The notes below the pieces were generated by a model, which was given only the letters and a program-made list of their open reading frames with translations, searched no databases and was not told the origin of the DNA. Source: Fischerella thermalis PCC 7521 (GTDB lineage: Bacteria; Cyanobacteriota; Cyanobacteriia; Cyanobacteriales; Nostocaceae). Taken from it: a stretch of 62,303 nt of DNA. The stretch's first letter is position 1. Each line of letters starts with the position of its first letter. Positions 17,408-26,759 of this stretch are shown here, in pieces. Where the stretch lies: contig NZ_AJLL01000038.1 in the NCBI RefSeq assembly GCF_000317225.1, positions 1 to 62,303 on the forward strand, in the 5' to 3' direction. The position numbers and the translations under genes were made by a program.

Positions 17408-18817
17408 GTGTCTTTTTTCTCTACCCAACGGCGTTTTTATTCTATATTTTTAGTAATACTAACTTTAAGCGCTTGTCAACGAGCCAAGTATGACAATAAG
17501 CGTTTAGAACCACTGCCGCAAGATCCATTTGTACAAGTTTACTTCAACCATTCTCAGTCTTCTGAATACGTAGAACCATATCGTCACCAAGCTCATCAGG
17601 GAGATGATTTAGAAAAATTAATTGTTGAGACAATTTTGCAAGCAAAATCAACAATTGATGTGGCAGTGCAAGAATTACGTTTACCTAAGATAGCACAGGC
17701 ACTTGCATACAAGCAAAAAGCAGGCATAAAAGTCAGAGTAATTTTAGAAAATAACTATAGTCGTCCTTGGAGTAGTTTTACGGCTAACGAGGTTAATCAA
17801 TTAGATAAAAGAGAACAAGAACATTATCAAGAATATAGTTTATTTGCAGATAGTAATAAAGATGGAAAGCTAACTCAACAAGAAATTAATCAGACAGACG
17901 CTTTAGTCATTTTAAAGCAAGCCAAAATACCTTTAATTGATGACACTAGTGATGGTTCTCAGGGTAGTAGTTTGATGCATCATAAATTTGTAATTGTAGA
18001 CAATCGTTTTGTGATCGTCACCTCCGCCAACTTTACCATGAGTGAAATCCACGGAGATTTTACTAATACTAACAGCTTGGGTAACGCGAATAATTTGTTA
18101 AAAATCGACAGTCCCGAAATCGCAGATTTATTTACCAAAGAATTTAACCTGATGTGGGGTGACGGAGTAGGGGGTAAATTAGACAGTAAATTTGGTTTGC
18201 AAAAACCTTTACAAAAATCTCAGAAATTTGTATTAGGCGATAATAAAATCACAGTTAAATTTTCACCTAACTCTCCTACACAACCTTGGAGTAATAGCAG
18301 TAATGGCTTAATAGGTAACACCTTAAATTCAGCTAATAAATCTATAGATATAGCTTTATTTGTATTTTCCGACCAGCGTTTAGCAAACATACTCGAAATG
18401 CGCCACAAAAACAACGTGAAAATCCGCGCCTTAATCGAGGGAAGTTTTGCCTATCGTCCCTACAGTGAAGCATTAGATATGATGGGGGTAACTCTCAGTA
18501 CAAAATGTAAAAATCAAGTCAACAATCGTGCTTGGGAAAACCCTATTACTACCGTAGGCGTACCGATTTTAGCCAAAGGTGACTTATTGCATCACAAATT
18601 TGCCGTTATAGATCATAAAACAGTAATTGCTGGTTCCCACAACTGGACAAAAGCAGGCAATAACAGCAATGACGAGACACTTTTAGTAATAGAAAATCCC
18701 ATAATTGCCGCTCATTACCTGCGAGAATTCGATAGACTTTACGCCAATTCCAGATTAGGTATTCCACAAAAAATTCAGCAAAAAATCAAAGCACAAACCA
18801 AACAATGTCATCAATAA
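17408..18817 (+). CDS. Phospholipase D-like lipoprotein with EF-hand loop
   Basis: A predicted 469-residue secreted lipoprotein. The GTG at 17408 gives MSFFSTQRRFYSIFLVILTL followed by the lipobox LSAC. A TTG at 17345 would put 21 extra residues before this signal. Two PLD domains are visible, with HKD motifs HHKFVIVD (catalytic His about 192) and HHKFAVID (about 396), each followed by TSANFT or GSHNWT. Between the start of domain one and its HKD motif sits DSNKDGKLTQQE (about 148-159), a canonical 12-residue calcium-binding EF-hand loop. Lipid or nucleic-acid phosphodiester hydrolysis outside the cytoplasm, possibly calcium-dependent, is inferred. Confidence 0.85.
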   Translation: MSFFSTQRRFYSIFLVILTLSACQRAKYDNKRLEPLPQDPFVQVYFNHSQSSEYVEPYRHQAHQGDDLEKLIVETILQAKSTIDVAVQELRLPKIAQALAYKQKAGIKVRVILENNYSRPWSSFTANEVNQLDKREQEHYQEYSLFADSNKDGKLTQQEINQTDALVILKQAKIPLIDDTSDGSQGSSLMHHKFVIVDNRFVIVTSANFTMSEIHGDFTNTNSLGNANNLLKIDSPEIADLFTKEFNLMWGDGVGGKLDSKFGLQKPLQKSQKFVLGDNKITVKFSPNSPTQPWSNSSNGLIGNTLNSANKSIDIALFVFSDQRLANILEMRHKNNVKIRALIEGSFAYRPYSEALDMMGVTLSTKCKNQVNNRAWENPITTVGVPILAKGDLLHHKFAVIDHKTVIAGSHNWTKAGNNSNDETLLVIENPIIAAHYLREFDRLYANSRLGIPQKIQQKIKAQTKQCHQ

Positions 18818-18882
18818 CTCATCATTAATAATTCCTAACTACTAGTAATAACCATAACTCTCAATCACACATTTTTATGACG

Positions 18883-18932
18883 TGAATACAGACGAAAAAA
18901 CATCTGTGTTCATCAGTGTGCATCGGTGTTCG
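18883..18932. repeat. Dispersed repeat, family R1, half copy
   Basis: TGAATACAGACG, then CATCTGTGTTCATCAGTGTG and CATCGGTGTTCG. It matches one arm of the R1 hairpins. Confidence 0.65.
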
Positions 18933-19451
18933 TCTTCTAAAACATAATCTTAGTCATAGCTTTAACTTTCATCAAATCTAGGAAAAAACTTTAACTTCTA
19001 CCAAAAATAAGATATATCCATACATCTGTGAAAAAAATATCTTTATAAATAAACCCTTCTCCAGAAACAACAAAAACACTCATTTCATTTACATTAATAT
19101 CATCAGGATATTGTAAAATTTTTTGGATATAAAAAATCATGAAACCAAACCTCTACTTTGGATAACATCGGCATTTGTAATTGTAGAGGCGATCGCATTA
19201 ATTATCCAACCTTATATCGATACTCATTGAATTGAATGTAATTAAACTTTGATATTATGCAAAAAACTAACTCACACCAGAAAATCTCTCTTGAGTCCAA
19301 ACCCCACACCATCGACGGCTGGCAGTGGATTATTCGTGTGAACTTAGTCATAATATTCATATCGCTTTTCTAAAAACAATAATTAATTCACATTAGACAT
19401 AAATTACCACTCTAGATCAAGCCATATCTATACTTCCAGAAAGAGGAGAAC
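18933..19451. other. AT-rich gene-free stretch
   Basis: Long AT-rich spacer downstream of the PLD-like lipoprotein gene. The only frame of note is 19257-19373 (+), 38 codons, ending in a hydrophobic stretch LVIIFISLF. It has no ribosome-binding site and no recognised family, so it is not called as a gene. Confidence 0.4.
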
Positions 19452-19484
19452 CAGTCTTGCAATTTTTACGATAATACAAGACTG
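19452..19484. promoter_or_regulatory. Inverted repeat upstream of chaB-like gene
   Basis: Perfect arms CAGTCTTG and CAAGACTG with a 17-base AT-rich spacer end 31 bases before the ATG. It may be an operator or a leader hairpin. The function is inferred only from position. Confidence 0.45.
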
Positions 19485-19515
19485 AATTTGAAATAAACTT
19501 ATTGGGAGCGTAATC

Positions 19516-19830
19516 ATGAATGATATCAACTTAAAGCAAACAGAAGATCAAGATATTGGCATCACAGAAGAATCGCCAGAATCAATCAAAAATAACAATG
19601 CTGGGGTTTTAACCGAAGAAATCAAAGGAGAATTGCCTCAAGAAGCTCAACAAATTTTTGTTGCTGCTTTCAAAGCTGCCCAAAGTGATGGTATGAGTGA
19701 AGAGGGTGCTCGTCAAGTTGCTTGGAACAGCGTGAAAAATCAATATGAGAAAGGTTCCGACAGAAAATGGCACGCTAAAGGCGAAGTTACTGCCCAACAT
19801 CATAAAGCCGTCACCTCCGGCGGTAACTAA
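19516..19830 (+). CDS. ChaB family protein
   Basis: A 104-residue protein with a ChaB domain at about residues 37-95: LPQEAQQIFVAAFKAAQ, then SEEGARQVAWNSVKNQYEKG and RKWHAKG. In E. coli ChaB is linked to the cation antiporter ChaA, but in cyanobacteria the family is widespread without that partner and its role is unclear. The first 35 residues are acidic and probably disordered. GGGAG precedes the ATG. Monocistronic. Confidence 0.85.
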   Translation: MNDINLKQTEDQDIGITEESPESIKNNNAGVLTEEIKGELPQEAQQIFVAAFKAAQSDGMSEEGARQVAWNSVKNQYEKGSDRKWHAKGEVTAQHHKAVTSGGN

Positions 19831-19862
19831 CTGCCATAACGCACCCTAAAAATCAGACTTAG

Positions 19863-19915
19863 CGTCTTAGTGCCTTGGTGGTTTAATAAAATTTATTTTT
19901 CACCACCAAAACACG
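19863..19915. repeat. Dispersed inverted repeat, family R2, copy 2
   Basis: CTTAGTGCCTTGGTGGTTT pairs imperfectly with CACCACCAAAACACG across an AT-rich loop. It lies 32 bases after the chaB-like stop codon and could act as a terminator-like hairpin. Confidence 0.65.
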
Positions 19916-20047
19916 AAAAAATAGAAGGCGGTTTGTGATAACTACAAACCGCCGATTGAATTTCATACTCTTTGTTAAGAAAAATCCTGAAATAAATTAT
20001 TAAACTGATAGAAGTTGCCCTACTGGGATACACAGCCCATTAGACAC

Positions 20048-21241
20048 ATGAGCGAACATAAAACAAGAATCTGTATACTGGGTGGAGGCTTTGGTGGTCT
20101 CTACACAGCCTTGAGGCTGAGTCAGTTACCTTGGGAGTCTTTACCCAAGCCGGAAATAGTTTTGGTAGATCAAAGCGATCGCTTTGTTTTCTCTCCCCTG
20201 CTTTACGAGTTGCTAACTGGTGAGCTACAAACCTGGGAAATTGCCCCTCCTTTTGAAGAACTATTAACAGACACGGGGGTACGTTTTTATCAAGCTGCTG
20301 TGTCGGGAATTGATACACAACAGCGACGAGTATATTTACAAGATGGACCGGAAATTGGCTATGATCGCCTAGTTTTGGCGCTGGGTGGCGAAACGCCTTT
20401 GGATATAGTGCCTGGTGCTACTTGCTATGCTTATCCTTTCCGTACAGTTACTGACGTCTACCACTTGGAAGAGCGCTTGCGAGTGTTGGAAGAGTCTGAC
20501 ACTGATAAAATTCGCGTGGCAATTGTTGGTGGTGGTTACAGTGGTGTAGAGTTAGCGTGTAAACTAGCAGACAGACTGGGGTCAAGAGGACGCTTTCGGT
20601 TAATAGAACTTACTGATCAAATTTTGCGAACTTCGCCAGAATTTAATCGAGAAGCAGCCAGAAAAGCTTTAGAAGAACGTGGTATATTTATTGACCTAGA
20701 AACTAGGGTAGAAGCGATCGCTCAAGATACGATTTCCCTGGAATATAAGGGTCAGGTAGATAATATTCCTGTGGATTTAGTAATTTGGACAGTGGGAATA
20801 CGAGTCTCGCCTGTAGTCCGTAATCTTCCTCTCAAGCAAAATCAACGCGGTCAAATTACGACTACACCAACTCTCCAAGTCCTAGATCATCCAGAAATTT
20901 TTGCATTGGGAGATTTAGCAGAATGTCGTGATGCGGAAGGACAACTAGTCCCCGCTACAGCCCAAGCAGCTTTTCAACAAGCCGATTACGCAGCTTGGAA
21001 TATTTGGGCAAATCTGACTCATCGTCCTCAAATTCCATTCCGCTACCAACACTTAGGTGAGATGATGGCATTAGGGACAGACAACGCGACTCTGACTGGT
21101 TTAGGTATCAAACTAGAGGGTTCTTTGGCTTATGTAGCTCGTCGTTTAGCTTACCTGTATCGAATGCCAACTTTAGATCATAAACTCAAAGTTGGTTTTA
21201 ACTGGCTAGCTCGTCCTATTATAGAGACATTGTCACAATAG
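20048..21241 (+). CDS. ndbB: Type II NAD(P)H dehydrogenase, demethylphylloquinone reductase NdbB
   Basis: A 397-residue flavoprotein from the ATG at 20048 (MSEHKTRICILGGGFGGLYT). FAD-binding GGGFGG is at 12-17, a second dinucleotide fold VGGGYSGVELA is near 158-168, and the flavin motif IFALGDLAE is toward the C-terminus. The sequence recalls Synechocystis NdbB closely from end to end, including WEIAPPF, TAQAAFQQADY and the tail LKVGFNWLARPI. NdbB reduces demethylphylloquinone so that MenG can methylate it, a late step of vitamin K1 synthesis for photosystem I. Membrane association is expected through the C-terminal amphipathic part. An alternative is a general NDH-2. Confidence 0.85.
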   Translation: MSEHKTRICILGGGFGGLYTALRLSQLPWESLPKPEIVLVDQSDRFVFSPLLYELLTGELQTWEIAPPFEELLTDTGVRFYQAAVSGIDTQQRRVYLQDGPEIGYDRLVLALGGETPLDIVPGATCYAYPFRTVTDVYHLEERLRVLEESDTDKIRVAIVGGGYSGVELACKLADRLGSRGRFRLIELTDQILRTSPEFNREAARKALEERGIFIDLETRVEAIAQDTISLEYKGQVDNIPVDLVIWTVGIRVSPVVRNLPLKQNQRGQITTTPTLQVLDHPEIFALGDLAECRDAEGQLVPATAQAAFQQADYAAWNIWANLTHRPQIPFRYQHLGEMMALGTDNATLTGLGIKLEGSLAYVARRLAYLYRMPTLDHKLKVGFNWLARPIIETLSQ

Positions 21242-21603
21242 TAGATGGTGTATTCAGCGTCTGTTTTCAAACAGCCTAACACCCTTTATACCAAGTTTGG
21301 ATTTTGGATTTTGGATTGAAAGTCTTTGCTAAAAGGCTATTCCAGCAATCTTAAGTAATAATGCTTATCTCTCTTTGGTATTAAAGGTGAACAGTAGTCA
21401 TGACAACGGGTGAAATTCCCAACATCGTGCTACTTCGGCTAGACAAACTAAAAATCATGATTTGGGCTTTGCATGTGTAACTCAGGTTTGGATCTGTGAG
21501 ATGATTAGCTTGAAAACACGCTTATCGTCATGTCTAACGACAAGACGCTTTACACCGAATATATTATTTCTTCAAATCTAAACTCCAAAATAGTCATAGG
21601 TTG
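21242..21603. other. Spacer without recognisable gene
   Basis: Contains a short direct repeat GGATTTTGGATTTTGGATT near 21298 and otherwise no supported feature. A 26-codon frame at about 21400-21480 is too short and unsupported. Confidence 0.4.
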
Positions 21604-22251
21604 ATGGAACGACCGAAAGTTATTTTTTTAGATGCAGTTGGCACTCTCTTCGGCGTCAAAGGCAGTGTGGGCGAGGTTTATAGTCAAATCGCACAGGAGT
21701 TTGGTGTCGAAGTTTCTGCCGAAACTTTGAATAAAACATTCATCCAAAGCTTTAAAGCTGCACCACCACCTGTGTTTGCAAATGCCCAAGAACAAGATAT
21801 CCCTCAGTGGGAGTTCGAGTGGTGGCTTCGCATTGCCTCCGATACTTTTCAAAAAGCAGGTGTTCTAGAGAAATTTTCTGATTTTTCGGCTTTTTTTAGC
21901 GAAGTTTACATCCATTTTGGCACAGCCGAGCCGTGGTTTGTCTATAGTGATGTTTTACCATCTTTGACAAACTGGCAAAAGATGGGGATTGAACTGGGGA
22001 TAATATCAAACTTTGATTCCCGCATCTATTCTGTACTACAGGCTTTGGAATTAAGAGACTTTTTTAATTCCATTACCATTTCTACTCAAGCAGGCGTAGC
22101 CAAACCCGATCCCAAAATTTTTACTATTGCTTTAGAAAAGCATAACTGTCCACCAACAGCCGCATGGCACATTGGGGACAGTATTGCAGAAGATTATCAA
22201 GCGGCAAAAGCAGCCGGATTAAGAGGTATTTGGATAAATCGTGAAAAGTAG
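21604..22251 (+). CDS. HAD-superfamily hydrolase, subfamily IA
   Basis: A 215-residue haloacid-dehalogenase-type protein started at the ATG (a TTG lies one codon earlier). Motif I is FLDAVGTLFG, with the nucleophile Asp but Val in the place of the usual second Asp. Motif II is the Ser in IISNFDSR, and motif III/IV is VAKPDPKIF and HIGDSIAEDYQAA. An alpha-helical cap lies between motifs I and II. The DxVGT form occurs in a REG-2-like HAD subgroup common in cyanobacteria and plants. The missing acid makes phosphatase activity uncertain, and no substrate can be assigned. Confidence 0.85.
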   Translation: MERPKVIFLDAVGTLFGVKGSVGEVYSQIAQEFGVEVSAETLNKTFIQSFKAAPPPVFANAQEQDIPQWEFEWWLRIASDTFQKAGVLEKFSDFSAFFSEVYIHFGTAEPWFVYSDVLPSLTNWQKMGIELGIISNFDSRIYSVLQALELRDFFNSITISTQAGVAKPDPKIFTIALEKHNCPPTAAWHIGDSIAEDYQAAKAAGLRGIWINREK

Positions 22252-22270
22252 AGGTGCACCTCTACTTTTG

Positions 22271-22344
22271 TTGGTTAGTGGTTAATGGTTAGTGGTTAAA
22301 TATTTATCATTCACTACTAACTACTAACTACTAACTACCAACTA
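22271..22344. repeat. Short tandem repeat hairpin between HAD and DUF4278 genes
   Basis: TTAGTGGTTAATGGTTAGTG on the left and ACTACTAACTACTAACTACC on the right. The right arm overlaps the last codons and stop of the converging DUF4278 gene. Confidence 0.7.
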
Positions 22345-22729
22345 TTATTTGCCTTGCCTCATCTTCTAATAAACGAATGAGAGTTTGATCTCCTTTTTCT
22401 CTCGCCACTTGCAGGCGATGTTCTAAATTACGGCGGATATGATCAAGGTGAGTATTTGTTAACTCTTGGCCAGCTTTTTGTCCTGTTTTTTCAGTAGCGA
22501 TCGCTTCAGGCTGTTTGCGTAGCTTCATTGCTTCTACATCTAGGGAATCGCCAACGCAATAAGGTACTCCACGATACTTTAACTCTGCTACTGGTTGAGG
22601 TATAGGGATGTGTCTGGGATAATGACGTCTCCATTGCTGACCACGATACTTACCACCCATTTCCCCTGGAGTCATTTCTACAGCCAGAGGATTTGATTCA
22701 TAATCTACACCGCGATAGGTTAGTTTCAT
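22331..22729 (-). CDS. DUF4278 domain-containing protein
   Basis: A 132-residue protein. The N-terminal MKLTYRGVDYESNP and the later LKYRGVPYCVGD are the two copies of the YRG motif that mark DUF4278, a small cyanobacterial domain without known function. The C-terminal part is charged and helical (LDHIRRNLEHRLQVAREKGD), possibly a coiled coil for oligomerisation. The final residues VGS and the stop codon are encoded by the adjacent tandem repeat, so the natural C-terminus may have been altered by repeat insertion. Confidence 0.8.
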   Translation of the reverse strand: MKLTYRGVDYESNPLAVEMTPGEMGGKYRGQQWRRHYPRHIPIPQPVAELKYRGVPYCVGDSLDVEAMKLRKQPEAIATEKTGQKAGQELTNTHLDHIRRNLEHRLQVAREKGDQTLIRLLEDEARQIIVGS

Positions 22730-23227
22730 TTGCTTCGCCTCGCTTTTAATTTTTTTTGCAGGTTGGAATTGAGTAGAGGCGCGTTCCTTCAGGATTTCTC
22801 CCTACTTCCGTCTCTTAAGCTGATTTCCTTCCTCGCTGTCATCAAAAGCGTTATTTTGTCATTGGTTTGTAGTAGTGCTTAGGTGTTACTACAAATCCAA
22901 TGTGGTCTCACAGTCTTCAAGAGATGAACGATTTTATTTCTGTATTTATTGTAACATTTTTGATCCAAAGTCAAGAAATTTGCATAATAATTTAATTATT
23001 TAAATCTTGCCTTGAAATAAATTTGGGGTTAATAGCCGATAACGAGGAATGAAAAATCGACCACCGATGCACACTGATGCACACGGATGGATCATGGGTT
23101 TGCTGTGAAGTTAATCCCCGATCCCTTTTGACTGGATCAAATTAAATTTGTAACAACTTAATTTTTATCTATATGCTGGGTATTCTGACTTTATGAGCAT
23201 TTAGCAATCAGTACAGGTCTGCCGATC
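22730..23227. other. Spacer with R1 half repeat
   Basis: The region 23052-23091 is an R1 half copy (ACCGATGCACACTGATGCAC and following). The rest is AT-rich with no ORF or RNA that I can support. The start of the TPR gene follows at 23228. Confidence 0.5.
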
Positions 23228-24301
23228 ATGTCTCAAAAATATCAACTTCGCCTGTGGTTTATCGGTCTATCTTCTGCTTTTTTAGTGTTAGTAGCACCAA
23301 CAATGACTGAGTTGTCAGGAAGCAAGCTGCTAGCACAGAATGTTGTTTCTCAGAATTTGGAAGCAGCTAGTTATTTTCAGCAGGGGGTGATGCGCTATCA
23401 TCATCAAGATTTTTCTGGTGCAGAATCTGCGTTTCGTCAAGCTTTGCAGATAGACTCTAATATTGCTGCTGCACATAATTACTTAGGTAACATTATGTTA
23501 CAGCAAAGTCGTTTCGATGCAGCTGTACAAGAATATGCAGAGGCGATTAAACTAAATCCCAACTTGGGCGAAGCCTATTATAATTTGGGCTTGGCATTGC
23601 ATAAACGAGGACAAGCTGACGCTGCTATTACTGCTTACCGTCAAGCCTTAATTATTAATCCGACGATGGCAAATGCTCAGTATAATTTAGGTTTAGCTTT
23701 GTATGAAAAAGGACAGGCTAATGAAGCGATCGCAGCCTACCAACAAGCAATTAATTTAAATAGTAACAATGCTAATGCTTACTTTAACTTAGCGATCGCA
23801 CTGCAAGAACAAGGAAAATTAGAAGAAGCGATCGCAGCTTATCGCCAAACCCTCAAGCTCAATCCTGATAATGCTGTCGCTTACAATAATATGGGTAGTC
23901 TTTTGACTATCCAAGGTCAAACATCTGAAGCTGTTGCTACTTATCAAACAGCTATTAAACGCATTCCTAATAATGCTGAGGCTTACTACAACTTAGGAGT
24001 AGCTTTATATAATCAAGGTGAGTTTAAAAAAGCCAGCAGCGCTTTTAAGCGTGCGCGTAACCAATACCGGAAACAGGGTAATATAGAGCAAGCTAACAAG
24101 GTTGAACAATTAATGCAGCAAGTTGCACAGATGCAAGAACCAAAGCAACCGCAAGTTAGCCAAGCTTGGACTGATGACTTACCAAATTTAGACACTTCTG
24201 TGGATACAGAAGCTAACCCAAGTGAAACTCCCACTCCAGAGGAAATCAATCCCGAAGAAGTACCCTTTTCCTTAAAACCATCACCCGCGTTTAAGCAGTA
24301 A
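23228..24301 (+). CDS. Exported tetratricopeptide repeat protein
   Basis: A 357-residue protein. Residues 1-37 are a signal peptide (MSQKYQLRLWFIGLSSAFLV, cleavage near LLAQ). About seven TPR units of 34 residues follow from residue 46 to about 285, with the classic spacing in AYYNLGLALHKRGQADAAI, AQYNLGLALYEKGQANEAI and AYFNLAIALQEQGKLEEAI. The tail is acidic and Pro-rich. TPR arrays are protein-binding scaffolds. No partner gene is adjacent. HIP1 octamers fall repeatedly at the same place in successive repeats, as expected from duplication of the repeat unit. Confidence 0.88.
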   Translation: MSQKYQLRLWFIGLSSAFLVLVAPTMTELSGSKLLAQNVVSQNLEAASYFQQGVMRYHHQDFSGAESAFRQALQIDSNIAAAHNYLGNIMLQQSRFDAAVQEYAEAIKLNPNLGEAYYNLGLALHKRGQADAAITAYRQALIINPTMANAQYNLGLALYEKGQANEAIAAYQQAINLNSNNANAYFNLAIALQEQGKLEEAIAAYRQTLKLNPDNAVAYNNMGSLLTIQGQTSEAVATYQTAIKRIPNNAEAYYNLGVALYNQGEFKKASSAFKRARNQYRKQGNIEQANKVEQLMQQVAQMQEPKQPQVSQAWTDDLPNLDTSVDTEANPSETPTPEEINPEEVPFSLKPSPAFKQ

Positions 24302-24302
24302 T

Positions 24303-24376
24303 TTTGTTGTTAGTTGATAGTTGTTTGTTGGTTGGTAATTTCCAACAACAACTAACTACCAACCACCAACAAACAC
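24303..24376. repeat. Short tandem repeat hairpin between convergent genes
   Basis: TTGTTGTTAGTTGATAGTTG and its complement-like CAACAACAACTAACTACCAA form a hairpin in the 75-base gap between the TPR gene and ktrA. It may serve as a bidirectional transcription end. Confidence 0.65.
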
Positions 24377-25072
24377 CTATATCGGTAAACGATCAATATC
24401 TTTGTTGCAACCAATGACTACTATTGCTGAACCACGTTCCAGACGCTGGTTTGGATAAGGATTAATTTGAAATTTGCCATCATGACTTACCGCTAACAAA
24501 TTCAGTCCATAACGGTTACGCAACTGTAATTCAGAGATAGTTTTGCCATGAAATTCATCAGGAACAATTAACTCTACAATACTGTGATCTGGGTCGAGGT
24601 CAAATCGTTCTAATATCGATGGTTTAGTCAGCGATCGCGCCAGTGAACATCCGGCTTCGTACTCAGGAAATACCACATGATCAGCCCCCACTCGTAAAAG
24701 TAGTTTCCTGTGAACTTCACTAGAAGCTTTTGCTACTACATGAGGTACACCCCCTTCCTTCATATTAAGGGTAGTGATGATACTTTCTTGAATGTAATTT
24801 CCAATTGCGACGATCACCGTATCAAATTCAAAAACGCCTGCTTCTTTCAGCGCCGCTGGTTCTGTTGAATCTAGCTGTAAAGCATGACCTACTATTTGGT
24901 CAGTTAAAGCATCAAATACTCGCTTTTCATCAATATCTGTTCCTAACACTTGATATCCTAATTTATGCAGAGTTGAACAGACAGCACGTCCGAATCTACC
25001 TAAACCAATTACAGCAAATTGATGATTATCTTTACGCAGACTACGAAAAAAACCTAATGATGACAGATTCAC
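24377..25072 (-). CDS. ktrA: Ktr potassium uptake system regulatory subunit KtrA
   Basis: A 231-residue cytoplasmic RCK protein that gates the KtrB channel. The GTG at 25072, preceded by AAGGAAA, gives MNLSSLGFFRSLRK. A TTG 18 bases upstream is less likely. The RCK-N domain shows the Rossmann motif FAVIGLGRFGRAV with acidic residue in GTDID. The RCK-C domain (about 140-225) includes VPDEFHGKTISELQLRN. It lies 87 bases downstream of ktrB on the same strand, which is the usual operon. It is needed for osmotic and salt adaptation. Confidence 0.92.
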   Translation of the reverse strand: MNLSSLGFFRSLRKDNHQFAVIGLGRFGRAVCSTLHKLGYQVLGTDIDEKRVFDALTDQIVGHALQLDSTEPAALKEAGVFEFDTVIVAIGNYIQESIITTLNMKEGGVPHVVAKASSEVHRKLLLRVGADHVVFPEYEAGCSLARSLTKPSILERFDLDPDHSIVELIVPDEFHGKTISELQLRNRYGLNLLAVSHDGKFQINPYPNQRLERGSAIVVIGCNKDIDRLPI

Positions 25073-25091
25073 AGTTGTTTCCTTTATCAAT

Positions 25092-25159
25092 GGTAATTGG
25101 TAATTGGTAATTATTGGCTTCTAAACAACAAACAACAAACAACAAACAACAACCAACTA
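25092..25159. repeat. Short tandem repeats between ktrB and ktrA
   Basis: GGTAATTGGTAATTGGTAAT is followed by at least four AACAACAA units. This fills almost the whole intercistronic gap of the ktrBA operon. Confidence 0.75.
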
Positions 25160-26494
25160 TCAACCTACAAGTAAACTCTCTTCTGGATAGTGAACTCTAC
25201 TAGGACGCGGATCTCCTAGTATCGCTGACATTAGTAGTAAAACACCGACTCTACCCACATACATTGTGACAATTAGTATCAGCTTAGCTGCTGTGGAAAC
25301 AGTACCCGTAATCCCAGTCGAGAGTCCCACAGTGGCAAAGGCAGATACTACTTCAAATAAGATTTGAATAAAATCAAGCTTTGGATCTGTTAGGGTTATT
25401 AAGATTGTTGAGATAATAACTGTACCAACAGAACCAATTAACACGCCAACAGCTTTTAAAACTAAAGATAATACTATCTTTCTTTCATAGAGTATAACTT
25501 CTTCTTTGCCTTGTAGAATTGCTTGTGTGCAACTAGTGAGAACTCTTAAAGTAGTGGTTTTAATCCCGCCTCCTGTGCCTCCTGGGCTTGCACCAATAAA
25601 CATGAATGCAATTGTAATAAATAAGCCTGCTGTTGTCATTTTGCTTATGTCAATTGTATTGAATCCAGCAGTTCTTGGAGTAACAGATTGAAACCAAGCA
25701 ACTAAAAGTTTGTCAAAAAAATTGAGATTTGCAAATGTTTGTGGATTTCTCAACTCTACAAAGAAAAAAGCAATTGTTCCCATGATTAAAAGCACAATTG
25801 TTGTACTAACTGCAACTTTGAAATCCAGGGAAAATACTAGTTTTACTTGTTGATTGCGGATGCGATCGCGTATCCACAGGTAAGTCTCTAAAATGACTTG
25901 ATAACCGATTCCACCAAAGATAATTAAGCCTGTAACTGTCAACACTAATAAAACAGAAGATTGATAACCAATCAAGTTATCTTTAAACAAACTAAAACCC
26001 GCATTATTCCAAGAATTAACACTATGAAAAATTGCTAACCATAGTCCTTGTTGCCATCCATAATCAGGCACAAAAGCTGGCAAGAGTAAAAATATCCCTG
26101 TGATTTCAAAAATCAATGTCATAGCAATAATTGAGCGAATAATTTGGGTGCTACCGCTCATTCCCGGACGATCTAAAGCTTGTTGAATGGCAATTTTTTG
26201 GCGGAGGTCAAATTTACGTCCAATCAGCAGAATCAGAAAGGTGGTAGTTGTCATGTAACCCAACCCACCAATCTGAACCAATAGTACGATAAATAGCTGA
26301 CCCCAAAAGGAAAAATAAGTACCAGTATCAACTACTCCTAATCCAGTGACACAAACTGCCGAAGTTGAGGTAAATAGGGCTACTACCGGGTCATTCCATT
26401 CACCACTACTGGTAGAAAAAGGCATCATCAGCAGGATAGTTCCTACTGCGATTACTGCCAGAAATCCCAAACAAATTGTCCGAGAAACAGTCAT
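25160..26494 (-). CDS. ktrB: Ktr/Trk-type potassium channel subunit KtrB
   Basis: A 444-residue membrane protein from the ATG at 26494 (MTVSRTICLGFLAVIAVGTI). The four M1-P-M2 repeats of the Trk/Ktr/HKT superfamily are visible through their selectivity-filter regions: TSTSAVCVTGLGVVD, NSWNNAGFSLF, MFIGASPGGTGGGIKTTT and SAFATVGLSTGITG, each with the filter glycine. It moves K+ (with Na+ dependence in cyanobacteria) across the plasma membrane and works with KtrA encoded downstream. Confidence 0.93.
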   Translation of the reverse strand: MTVSRTICLGFLAVIAVGTILLMMPFSTSSGEWNDPVVALFTSTSAVCVTGLGVVDTGTYFSFWGQLFIVLLVQIGGLGYMTTTTFLILLIGRKFDLRQKIAIQQALDRPGMSGSTQIIRSIIAMTLIFEITGIFLLLPAFVPDYGWQQGLWLAIFHSVNSWNNAGFSLFKDNLIGYQSSVLLVLTVTGLIIFGGIGYQVILETYLWIRDRIRNQQVKLVFSLDFKVAVSTTIVLLIMGTIAFFFVELRNPQTFANLNFFDKLLVAWFQSVTPRTAGFNTIDISKMTTAGLFITIAFMFIGASPGGTGGGIKTTTLRVLTSCTQAILQGKEEVILYERKIVLSLVLKAVGVLIGSVGTVIISTILITLTDPKLDFIQILFEVVSAFATVGLSTGITGTVSTAAKLILIVTMYVGRVGVLLLMSAILGDPRPSRVHYPEESLLVG

Positions 26495-26759
26495 ATTTAG
26501 GTAAAAAAACAAACAAGAATAGGGTTGCTTGCAGGATGGTAACTGCCTAAAAACAAAAACACCCTTATTTAATTAAAAACACACATGGTAGCCTACGAGT
26601 ATGTGTATTTAAATTCGGTGACCAGTGATCACGGACGTGGTGGAGGTCAGAATCTGCGCTACCAAAGTATTTTAGTCTAATTATTGGGGAACTTATACCC
26701 AGTAATAAAACTGATAACTGATCACTGATCACTGATAACTCTTAAACTCTGCTTTATAC

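Noticed and set aside
19257-19373. A 38-codon plus-strand frame with a hydrophobic end
   Set aside because: No ribosome-binding site, no recognised family and AT-rich low-complexity surroundings. Too weak to list as a gene.
21400-21480. A 26-codon frame starting at an ATG upstream of the HAD gene
   Set aside because: Too short, with no conserved feature or clear start site.
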